In this document: one piece after another, positions 1 to 12,200 of the stretch
Layout of the letters: each line of letters starts with the position of its first letter
How positions within the stretch are numbered: the first letter of the stretch is position 1
Assembly (NCBI GenBank): GCA_964019695.1
Contig: OZ026521.1
Coordinates: forward strand, 32,027,601-32,091,600
Direction of reading: 5' to 3'
Source: Loripinus fragilis
Taxonomy: Eukaryota > Mollusca > Bivalvia > Lucinida > Lucinidae
Length of the DNA: 64,000 nucleotides
Made by a program: the position numbers and the translations under genes
The notes under the pieces: model-generated
What the model saw: the letters and a program-made list of their open reading frames with translations, nothing else
Database searches by the model: none
Told to the model about the DNA's origin: nothing

Positions 1-92
1 GTACCCACAACATATGTATGGGTTGACTAAATAAGGAAATCAATTTTTGATAATGCAAGGCAAGCTGAAATACAGTTTTCCAATGTACTTAC

Positions 93-238
93 GGTATCAT
101 GACATCTGATAAGAACTTGGGCAGCGGCTTGGTTAGCATAAGTATGAGGACTTGGAAGGACAGCTGAGACATACACGATCCTTCACACACATCTCGATAA
201 TTGGCGCCTATATTGAACACTCCGGATTGATCAAATCT
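93..238 (-). CDS. Anoctamin exon 14 (TM6, with altered Ca2+-site motif)
   Basis: This 146-nt exon encodes RFDQSGVFNIGANYRDVCEG then SCMSQLSFQVLILMLTKPLP and KFLSDVMIP. It is positioned as TM6 by its place after TM5, the small Cys-containing loop and the conserved ending '..K.......V..P'. Most Ca2+-activated members have Asn-Asn-x-x-Glu here; this gene reads Lys-Phe-x-x-Asp. Borders are TCTATTTCAG and GTAAGT. It is the last exon before the window edge. Confidence 0.85.
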
Positions 239-3200
239 CTGAAATAGAAATGTTACATGTTTAGAACCATGGGCATAGCCAGGACGCTGACATAGTTAGT
301 ACATCCACAGGAGACTATTTTGTGGTCTTCCTGGGTTGAACCAGTACTAAGCTAGGATAAATGTGTCTTGCTCAAGGACCACAACTCAGTGACGCCAGTG
401 AGGCTCAAACCCGGGGCCTCTCGGTCTCGAGTCAAGCACTGTACCACTGAGCCAATGCACTCCCACAGGAGACTATGAAATGAGCTGTTACTATAATCAA
501 TTGCATCCCATTTCATAAATGGAACTTCTCTTAAAGGAAAGAATTTGCTCCACCTGGGAGCAAATTCTTTCCTTTAAGAGAAGTCCCTTATGGTTGGAAA
601 AAAACCTGATTTCCACATAAGGTGAGTGAGTGAGTGAGTGAGTTTGTGTTTGATGTCCCACCAACAGTTAAGGTCATATGAAGACAGTGCCATGGCTTAG
701 AGACTCATCCGACAGACTGGATACATTTGATTCTGATTAAAGTTGGTATTCTGTTTCCTGTCAAAAAATACATTGAAGGTTTTTTAAGTGAATAGTGAAT
801 AAAGTCTCATGGAGACTGTTCTTCATAGTACCTACAATGTATATTTTGGTAGAAATAAGGAAAAATTCCCCTTTTTTGATGATTATTTACAAACCAACTC
901 CATTTAGCTCTAACTACTACAGTGAAACCTGTCTTAAGCGGCCACTCAAAAATAGACAAAACATAGGTCTTAAAACCATGTGGTAGCTAAATGCAGATAC
1001 AACGTATTGTAGAATGCTCAACGGGAGCATTCTGCAATACTTTTGACCTCCATTAAGCAATTATTGGTCTTGAAAACAATTTGTTTTGTCTTCTTTGAGT
1101 GGCCGCTTGAGACAAGTTTTACTGTAATTAAAATTTTGTTTCTGTGGGGTACCAGACAGGGTTTGGGGAGTCTATTGCCAGTGACTCAGGGATAGCCATA
1201 CAACTCAAGCAAATGCGCTTTAATCAGGGGATAACTGTATTCAAAATTTTCATTTGGGGAGGTATATCGTTGGATATACGGTCTGAAATTTAGTTTTACG
1301 GGGACGCGGGAGCGGAGCCGTGAAACGTGATTTCCGAATGCATATCCAACGATATACCTCCCCAAATGAAAATATCCCCATTCAAATGCACTTCTGCAGT
1401 TTCATCTCAAAGCCGCGAAGGCTGCACGTCATCGAACAAAAGGTGACGTAATTAATGATGTCAAACTGTTTCCTACAGTATATCGCAGGATATACTGTCG
1501 CAAATTTTTGACGTTATCCAATCAGAAGTGGCGTTACAAAAGCAAGTGCATTAGAATACACTTTTATCTTCATTTTCTCAACAAAACTTTTGATCACCAA
1601 CTAGAGATGAAGTAATTAGCAAAACCAGGCCCCCAGATAAGAGTGTAAAACTGAAAATTATTTCTCTTATTTCCCAACCAAAAACATATGTTGTGGGTAC
1701 TCATAAGAACCGTCTAAATCATGACAATGAGACGGTTCTTTTGAGCACCCAAACACATGTTTAATCTGATGGATAAGAAAATAATCTCAATTTTATGCTG
1801 AATTTAATTGCTTAACTGGCCCTATGAAAACTATGAGGTAAGAAAAGTAAAAACCTACCCATGGCAAGCAAACAATTTCGAATCATGCACATTATTAAAG
1901 GAGGTGCCATCTTATCATTGTTTGAATTATTACGTGTACCAGCTTTAGATATTTTCACCAATTATCTCTTTGCACGCTACATAAATTTTAATGCTTCTTT
2001 GTCTTCTGATTTTTTTTCAAAATCAACTTTTTCAAAAAATACTTTCAGTAATACCGTTACTTAGAGAGTCAAATAGTTTGGGTCCAGATCAGGCCTGACA
2101 AGCTGTCGGGTCTGGGAGGTAACTTCCAATATATGGTATAGTACTGATGTGCGGCCCAAATAGCCCCCTTTTTCAGCTCTGCTACATATATGAATAGCCC
2201 CCATTTTTGATCAAAATATATATGAATAGCCCCCTTTTTACTTGGTCAATATACACACCTTTTCCTGGGCAAGCTTGAAAAAGGGGTTAACCAGTAATTT
2301 GTGGACATATTTCGCTTGTAATTGACAACAACACTTCTTGAATGAATCAGCGGAAGGGAGTAGAATGAACGTAGAAATGATTTCATGATTAATCTCCACA
2401 AAAGTATGGGACCTAGCCGGGATCAAACTGGCAACCCCTGGATCTGCAGTCAGACACGCGTCTGTAGTCAGACAATTTAACGACTGCGCTAGGCAACCCG
2501 GTCCACCTACATCCTGATAACAGATATAACTGTATTAAAACAAATAACTCACCCCTCTGAAGAAGGCTATGTAGAAACAAGATGTATAGTTATTGGCAAA
2601 CTGGAAGCCAAACAGCTTTATAATTAGAGCATCATTGTACGCTGTCTCTGTCCGGTGGTTCTCTGAAATAAACAAGTCGGCTTATGAGGATTATTTACTT
2701 GAAGCAATATAGTAAAAATTCAAGGTTCACTTATTCAATAAATCAAAAGTGTAAAATATGCTTGGTAAAACATGTATCCTGTTGTATACCCACTGAAGGT
2801 CTTTATTAAGAATACTAGCCTATATAAACTCCCCCCTGTATTATCTGTTTGATTGTGCATGTACTAACTTGTTGTATAGGTCAAAAAGGACCCTTAACCC
2901 TTTACCCCATAATAATGCCTTTTGAAGCCTTTGAAATATCACATGATATTTGAAAAGTATTCAAAACTAAACTTAAAATTTTCATGATTTTTTCAATGTT
3001 GTCTAAAAATAGAAAATGATGTCATGATCTAAAAATAGCCTATGGAATAAAGGGTTAATGTATAAAGTGAATTTCTCAACACATGACACAAAGTCCTTTT
3101 ATACTGACAAAGGGGAAACCTTGATTTTTACTCTACAGAATGATTATAATTATTATCCCATACCAAAAGGCAGATAGTATACAGGTTTTGGCTTTGTCAT

Positions 3201-6200
3201 GGAAAAATGTGTGCACAAGAACCCTAACTTCTAACTTCCTTTAGTTTGAGTTATTCCCATTTTTCACTTAAAAATTAATGCTTGTTTAGCAATTTTCATG
3301 AAAAAGTATTGTAACTTGACACACAGAGCTACACAAAGGGAAGTCCACTGCGAAAGAGATATAACTAGCTTCACTTTAATCTGAGATATTCCCTTTTTGT
3401 TAAAAAAATCTGTCTCCATCTGAAGCTTGCTCAACATTTTTCTCTTAAGGTATTACACCTAATGGCGTGTAACTTGACATGTATGTAAAACAGCATGAGG
3501 AGCAGTGCAGTACACAAGGGCCATAACTCTAAGATAACTTCCAGGCCTTTAGTTAAAAGAGTGCGTACTAAAAAAATATTTTTCTTATTTCTCAACCAAA
3601 ACATATGTTGTGAGTACTCAAAAGAACTGTCTCCATGATGCTCAGGCTGATCTGAGTCTTCACTAAGCACTCACTCATTTCATTGGTTTTGTCATGTTAT
3701 GGCTCAAATATAATCTGTGTCTTGTGAATCGGCAGGGGATATCATTTCATTGAATTTCCTTGTTCTTAACCGCTCCTCACACCTTAGCAGTGAAGTATTT
3801 TAAGAATCGGTTCAACAGGTACCTGTATGATGATAAACAATTATATGCACTGGTTAGAACTTGCCCTTATGTGGCAGAAAATATATTGACACATACACTT
3901 GAGGTATCACTAAATACTGAAACATGCACCCTGGTCATTTTTCCCGTAACATTATGCATTTCCTGTCCCAAGGAAAACCTTTGTGCATTATTCATTTTCA
4001 GAAATTTGAATTGTTTTAACATCTTGACAACCCAGAAAATGAGTGAAAGGCTAGGTTACCTACATTTGTTGTTCATTAAAAAAATAAGTTGCTAACAGTA
4101 AGGCAAGATTTTTTGTGAAAGCTTATACTTGTTATTATTATAATAAAAACTTACCCCATTCTGTGAGCTTTCTGGCTAGCATATCATAGAGCTGAAACAT
4201 CATAGTGAATCATTATGTTAGCAATGCATCAACAACAAATCATTCTTTTATAAATATGGAGTTTATCTTTTAATAATGAATGAGAGTTGGAATTTTTATA
4301 ACATTTACTTATAAAAACTGATATATAATATCTATATGCTAAGGTAAAAAAAGGGTTTCAGGGAGAAAACTAAATATAACTTTCTGTGTTTGTCTTTATT
4401 TTGTTATGCATTACTTTGTGTCCATTCTAGTTTTGCAATCATTTTGAAGAGGAAGAGAAAGCTGGTTGCTTTTCTATTATTGTCTTACAGATCTGTATTG
4501 TTAATATGTTCTATGGCTCTTCCTCACGGTGTCATAGGTTGGTCTGCAGTGTGGGATTGTGGTATTTCCTGATCATACTCACTTACTTTTTAAAATTCCA
4601 ACCCAGGACCCTGCTTCAGAGTACAGAGGATGATTCCATCAGTATTCAAAGGATTGAAATATATGGTAACTTTAATATAAACAACCCTCCTGACTTTATT
4701 GTATCAATTTATATTGACCCTTACATCAGAGCTGAAATTTTGTTTGTTTGATTTGATTCTTAACGTCCCATCAACAATCTTTCAGTTATAAAGGAACGGG
4801 TCTTCCTGGGTTGAACCAATACTAAGCTAGGATTAATGTTCTTGCTCAAGGACACAACACAGTGACGTCAGTGAAGCTCAAACCTGCGGCCCCTCGGTCT
4901 CGAGTTAAGCACTCTATCACTGAGCAACTGCGCTTCCAGTACTCAAATGGTTAATATATAATACCATATGTACCGCAAACTAATAAGCATGCTATGTGCA
5001 TATCCATTTCAAAGTTGTATACTATAATTTTGAAATGTATGTTTACCTAGATCACGTGAAGAATCCAGCTGATCAGGATCCACACTGATTTTTATTGTCA
5101 CAATGAATCCATATTGGTTATGAAATTGCACCAAATAAAAAATTGATTTAGCATTTAAAACTCAACAAGAACTTGTTATGCCCTTCCTTATAAGAAAGAG
5201 CATGTGCACTTTGAGCATGGATTTATCCATTTTTTTTTTTGAAAACACTGAAGATTCAAATCAGCTGGCTTTCAGCTGGCTTTGAACAAAGCCATTTGAC
5301 CAAGAGCCCCACTTGAGCTGCACGCTCGTGATTTGATCTTCTTTACAACTGACCTCCAAGCAATGAGTTATTACACAATAATTCACTGCTAGAGCTGATC
5401 TATTTCTTAATTCAATATGACAAGAGTTAATAGTAGAATAGGTCAGATATGGTATTTATCCTAATTGCAATTTAGAAAGGCCAAAAATCCATAGTTAAAG
5501 GAATACCTTGCCCAGTATTAGGATGGATATAGCATTAAGCAATGATGAAACGAGTGATGTGACCACTAAACAAGCTGAAGGATCGATGTTCGGGCAGTAA
5601 TCAACAGCAACTACTACACGGTACACTATGACACCCATCACACTCACGAACACAAGGCACACCTGCAAAGGACAGTGGATCAGTTTTCAAACAAAGAAGG
5701 TGGGAAAAAAATTGTTGTATATGTTTAAAAAAAATGATTTCCAAAAACAATGGTTTCCATTGCAAAAACATGAAGGTTAAGGCACAATAAACATTACCAC
5801 TAAAATGTATTTGGGGCAATCAAAACATTGTTTTTGACAATGGGGAAATGCAGTTTTGTTTAAAATTTACCGTTTAGGATTGCTGCCAACCATAAACTCC
5901 CCATTTATTCTTCAATATTGAACCAGGGTTTTGAAAAAAGGGTAAATTCTGTTTTGAAAAAATGCTAAAAATAACATCCAATCATGATTTGTGCATGCCA
6001 TAAGTCAAGCATGTGATATGTGATAAAAAATTTAACTCGCAGGAGAAGTCTCAAGAAAAACCAAGCCAAACGTAATAATTAAATATACAAGTAAAAGCTT
6101 TAACAAATAAACTTGGTCTATGCTAAGCATATATTCTAAAATGGGGAACACGACCAGGCAGGCAAATATTACCTTGAACTTGGCCAATTTTTAGACATCA

Positions 6201-9200
6201 AACCAGAATTTTTATTATTTTTTTGCACCAACTTATAGTCTAATCTGTCATCTAGCATTTATTGATATAAAATTTCCAAATTTATTTACAATTAGCTCCC
6301 TTTTCTACTTATAAATTCTATAGCACCTAATTATAGCCAGAAATCATTCTAATCAGTACTCTCAGTGCTTTGATTCTTTTGTGGCATTCTTGCAGTATTA
6401 TAAAGAAAATATCCACCCATCTCGTAATTTTCTTATGCACTTACCATGAAGAGAAGTGATAAAGAGGACAGGAACAGTTTCCAAGCTCTTCTCATAAGAG
6501 GATAATACCAATCTTTCTCCAAGGTGACAGGATCCTGTAAAATATGAGATACTGCTAAATTCAGAAATTTTTGTGAGAATTTATTTTCACAAATAAAGTT
6601 AAAAGACATGTTTGCGATATTAAAAATTCGCGACTGGCACATGATTTACCAACATAAGTTAACAGCAGAGTGATTTTGCCATTTCGCGGGAATTTTATTT
6701 TCGCAAAACTGCTTCCACAAAGTTTTACGAAAAAATTTTCTGAATTTACAGTAAGCATTAGTAATGAGACTCAAACATCCAACAACCTATGTCCTGATAG
6801 GCACACAACATAATATGATTTGGTATTTAGCATAAGGTACAAGTTGGCATGTGCATACACGGAAGATTCAAATCAATCTGCCCATCCTCACGGTCTGATC
6901 AGTCTTAGTTTTTTGTCTGAAGAAGCATTGGACCCTTGTCTACTCATAGATCTAGAGCACCCATGGAAGACTCTTATCACACTCCACAGTTGTGCAGTCT
7001 GATCAGAGTATTCTATGGGTGCATTTGCCAATTTGTAACTTTTGCTGGACACCGGCTCTGATGTCGCATCAAAGTGGATAAATTTTGTTTGGCTGTTATG
7101 CGTTGGCTAGGTAGGTATTTTTTGTGAGTGCTTTTTTGAGTGACTGTGTTCGTGTTTAGCATCCCATACAAGATCTAAGGTCAGGGCCATGGCTTAGAGT
7201 TTCATCTGACTTCGTGTTTAGCATCCCACCAAGAGCTAAGGTCATGGCCATGGCTTAGAGTTTAATCTGACAGACTGGAGGAGCCAGGGATCAACACTGA
7301 TCGCCTATGTAGCCAATGGTTAAATTCAGTGATTTATTGGTTGATAAATCACTGCATGTACTGGCATGACGTCATTTGGTCGCCAGTTTGATTGTCATGA
7401 TGTCAGCCTTGTAACATTTGACAAAAGACAGTGTTTTTACGACTAATATGACATTCAAAAGTATGTAAAAATATGGGTTTTAGTCAAACCAAGAGTTATG
7501 GGAAATTCTAGCGCTCTGTTCAAAATGGCAAAATCATTATAGAATCTAAGGTATTCATCCATATTTTTAATCTTTTTGTGTGTTAGAATCTAAATCTTTT
7601 TGCACTGGCAGTGATATGTTGCTTAACATATCACTTTCTGATGGTCAGTTGTAAGTGGATAAATTTATTTACTTTAACCACTGACATCCAGCCAGTGATA
7701 TATTAAGCAACAAATCACTGCAAGCATAAATCTATTTCTTAAATCAATCCAGTGCTAATGTCCATTTTATAGTATTAACTCACATATTGTATGGAAAACA
7801 GTGAGGATCATGATCAATTAGCTTCTTCAGCTGCTTGCTGTCCTTGACCTACACTGACACAGACCCCCAGATAAGAGTGCGTAACTGAAAATTATTTTTC
7901 TTATTTCTCAACCAAAATATATGTTGTGGGTACTCAAAAGAACCGTCTTGAGGAGGCGGTTCTTTTGAGCACCCAAAACACATGTTAAAACTGATGGATG
8001 AGAAAAGAATCGCAATTTTAGGCTAAATATTTTTGTTTAACTGGCCCTATGCTGACATGAATTAAAGAGAAACATACAATTCTTGTCTTAGTGCCGTAGA
8101 ATGATGGTCTGTCCGGTTCATTTTCCTCAAACTGTTCCACATCCCACTGGTAGGCAAGTTCTGCTTGTTTTCTCTTCCACACCTCCAGAAACAATGTCCC
8201 TGAAACATGAATAATTGTATGTTTTATTAGCAAGTCTCCCTATTTCCATATATATATAATCAGATTTTTGATTAACGTGCAGGTGCAGGGGCATCATCCA
8301 CATCAGTGGGCCCCTTTCCAAGTAACTGGCTAGCTGCACACATAGCAGATCTCACACCTGATCTCCAGGTGCTCCTTTCTTGAGGGTCAACTGTGGTGAG
8401 CTTCCACTCACGGCAATCTTTCTCTGTCAGCTTCTTCCATGTTTGCTTGGGCCTCCCTGCCCCCCACTTGCAGTCAATCTGCATATCATATGCTGTTCTG
8501 ATTGCACCACTCGAACGCTCCACATGCCCAAACCAGCGAAGCCTTCTCTCTCTCAAAATGAAAACCGTACTTAAAAATCTGATAATTTAACTCTTTGCCT
8601 ACCAGGCAATTTTTCATGCCTTTTTTGTCTTCTGCTGATTTTTTCGAGAAATTCTTTCAGAGTGTCAAGCAGTTTGTCTCCAGATATTTTGTAGGGCATA
8701 ATCTGGGTCTAAACTGTGTGCAAAAGTTAACAACACTAGAATGTCAAGGCTTTGTGTGATTTTCCAGTACTTTTCAAGGCATATTTAACTTTCAAGGACT
8801 TTTCTAGAAAGCCCTCTAAATTCAAGTACTTTTCAAGCCTGTGCGAACCCTGATATCCCTGCAGCAGAGCTCATGCAAGAGGACAAAGTGAGCAAAATAG
8901 TCACCCTAGGGGTCAAAAAGTTTTCTTAGCTTCAAAATAACTTCCTATAAATGAAGATTTTCAATTCTGAAATTTATTAATTTCTTTGAATAGGTGTATC
9001 CATTAAGAAATATCCATTATTTATTGACTGGAACTGCAATGCAGGCCTCGAGGTCAACTGAGCACGAAATTTCAATTGCTCAAAAAACTAAAATACTGGC
9101 ACTTGAAGAAGTTTCTTGCTTTAAGTCTCTCAGATGTTGTATTTATCATGCTAATAAATGTTAAAATGCCAACAATTTATGAGCAGGATAAATTTCATGC

Positions 9201-12200
9201 TCAGCTGTGTTGAGCATGAAAAAAGTTTTATAACCTTGGGACCAGGGTATAGATGTGGGTCACAGGGACTCTTCAATGTATAAAACATAATTTAGGGAAA
9301 ACCTTGAGGATAAGAACAAATCCATAAGACTTCGAAATGAGGTGTCTTATCTACTGTTACTGTATGGCAAACAGTGAAGACCCTGTGCAGAATGCTTCTT
9401 TTGCAATGGTTCAACATTTATCTATTATCACCACACTCCCCCATGCATGACATTATGAGGAAACCAGGCTGTGAAGTGGCTGAAAGCAGAGCAAAAATGA
9501 TCTCTTCTGTTTTCTGTAATTTAAACTACAAGTGTAGGAAATAATTTTTCTTGCACACCAGATAAAGATTTCTGATATTTTACCCTGGGATAGAAAATCT
9601 TATCTTACCCATATGCTATCTTACACAAGACGTCAAGTAACGTCATCATGTGAAATTGCATCTTAGCATATTCAGGGACTTCTGAAGGCTTATTTTAAAA
9701 TAAACAAATAAATAAAAACAGTGGTGAGCAAGAAAAAGAATCCATTATTCGTGTGAGGGTAGGATAGAAAAATCTGTCCCTCGAGATCACCGTTTGTCAT
9801 CACTCGGCAAGCCCCTGTCCCTCGAGATCACCGTTTGTCATCACTCGGCAAGCCTCGTGATGCCAAACGGCGATCCTCGGGACAGATTTTTCTATCCCAA
9901 ACTCATACTCATGATGGATACTTATATTCTTGCACACCAGATTGGGGTTTCTGCTGTTTTTACACATTTGTGCAATATCTATCTAACAAACCCTGTATCA
10001 ACCTGTGAGAAGGATAAAAACAAACAACTGCACATTCTAACATGGGTGAAAAAGAAAGTGAATGATTTGCGATCTTGTCCGAAGTCAAGTGATGTCATTG
10101 TTATCTTAAGTGATGTCATTGTTTTCATAAGTGATGTATCGTATTTTATGCCGCATCCCAGCATTACTGGAAACTTCTGAAAGCTTTTTTAAAAAAAAAA
10201 AAATTGTGATGCCAAACAGTGTTCCTAAATTCCACCTCACTCATGATAAATTCTTATATTTTACAAGTGTATCTATTCTAATGGTGAGGCAAGCCATTTT
10301 GTGAAAGCTTATACTTGTACAATTATATCAATTTGGCTACTTACCCCATACACTAAGAAACAAGGCAAACCATGGTGTGACATCATTGTCAAATGAAGAT
10401 CTGATGTTAGCGAAAAGATCTGTCAGTGTTGAGCTGAAACAAGGTATACAAATATTAAAATATTTTAAAACATGTCCCAAAGTGAGGTGCCTTTTTGAAC
10501 AGAACAATGGCAGTATTCTTTCCATATTGGAAATTTGCATGCTTTTTTTTGTCTAGAGAGGCTAGTGACTGTTGAGCTGGGACTGTGCCACTTCCCTCAG
10601 TCTACTCTGATGTTTTACTTATGGTAATGTGAATGTATCCGACCTAGGTTTCGTCTAATCTGAGGACTCTTCAGGGGATTCCTGTGATGTGACTTAGTAT
10701 CCAAAGATGCCATAACAGCATCAGATTACTCCTTACATACTGTAAATTCGGAAATTTTCGCGAGGGTTTTATTTTCGCAAAACTTCGCATAAGCGAAGTT
10801 TTGTGGAAATAAAATCCTCACGAATTGGGGAAATCACTCTGTTGTTTACTGATATAGGTAAATCACGCCCTTGTCATGAATTTTTAACATCGCAAATATG
10901 TGTTTTAACGCTTTTTGCGAAAAATAAAATTCTCGCGAAAATTTCCCAATTTACAGTAGTATGGAGAACAAGCTCCCCAAGCCAGTTCACCAGCTCTTAA
11001 ACCAGCGCCAGGATATATATTTTTAAAATGACTGCTAAGGCCTGATCAAAATCAAAATGGGTTGCAAAGCTGACTAGCTGATAATAGTTTATACAACATT
11101 CCACTCTTGTTAAGTCAAAAATGCATAACTTGGTACTATCCCATACCTAGAATTCACTGACAGACCAGTCCATATAATTTCCACTATATATTATTGTAAT
11201 TTGACTATGGATATCTCAACTACAGATAAGTGGATAAAACTGTTAACTCAATAAGATTTTCTTGTCCCGCCAACCGATTACAATGCATTCTCTACCACCT
11301 AACTGAACTCTATATCAAAAGAAAACAACATCCATGGTTGTATCTTTTATCTTATCTTTTTATCCAAATATGCATAAATGTATTCAATGTTAATTATCCC
11401 CATTATTTAGACCATCAATTGTTGGATCAGTTGTAAACAAACATTAAACAACCAATAACATATGACAGAATTTCCTTGTCTGTAAGTGACCAGTCTGTGT
11501 TGAGGACATTATTCTTAACTTTTTGCATGTTGGGTAATTTGCCTTTCTGTCTGTCCTAATCTGGGTCGAAACTGTTCAGTAGACAACAAATGTTGCTGCC
11601 TAAGCATGGAAAGAGCTAAGAGTTTCTTTGCACAAGTTTTCAAAAATCAGTTTTACATGGACAAAAGTTCAAAAATTTCCAAAATCCTGAACTTTAGAAA
11701 TTCAAATTTTAAAACTTGCAGGATGCCTACAAAAATGGATAATTTAAAGTTGAAATGATTAATTGTGTTTAGATATCCTGAAAACTAATCAATGAAGCTA
11801 TTATAATCTCCTTAATTCAGCATTTTGAGGCTGACTTTCTATGGAAAGTCAGCCTCAAAATCCTGAATTCAGGATTAATCCTGAAAACTTTCACCCATGG
11901 TTTTAGAATTATTGTTTACTTACTTGGAAGTGTCTGCGCTACCCGAACTTGTTTTGCCATCGAAAGTTTTCTGTATGCTGTAAAATATAAAACTGTTATA
12001 ATTCTAGCCATAGCTCAAGATCATATCTCAACATTTGAAACTGTACATAGGTACAGATAACAAAAAAAATTTTAGAGTAAAATTGTTATTCTTTTCTTAC
12101 TCATCAGTTTAAACATGTGTTTTGGTTGCTGAAAAGAACTGTCTCATTGAGATGGTTCTTTTGAGTACCCACAAAGCTTCAGCTTGAGGACCTTGACCTC

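Noticed and set aside
3760..4095. 111-codon plus-strand ORF
   Set aside because: In an anoctamin intron, antisense to the gene, with no domain, no splice context and no repeat-protein likeness.
5601..5819. 72-codon minus-strand ORF over exon 11
   Set aside because: Wrong frame: it shares the exon's DNA, but the neighbouring exon phases and TM3/TM4 motifs require another frame.
7790..7850. Possible anoctamin exon encoding DSKQLKKLIDHDPHCFPYNM before a GTGAG
   Set aside because: Exons 9 and 10 already join in phase 0 to give the expected family sequence, the peptide has no anoctamin counterpart, and no good acceptor precedes it.
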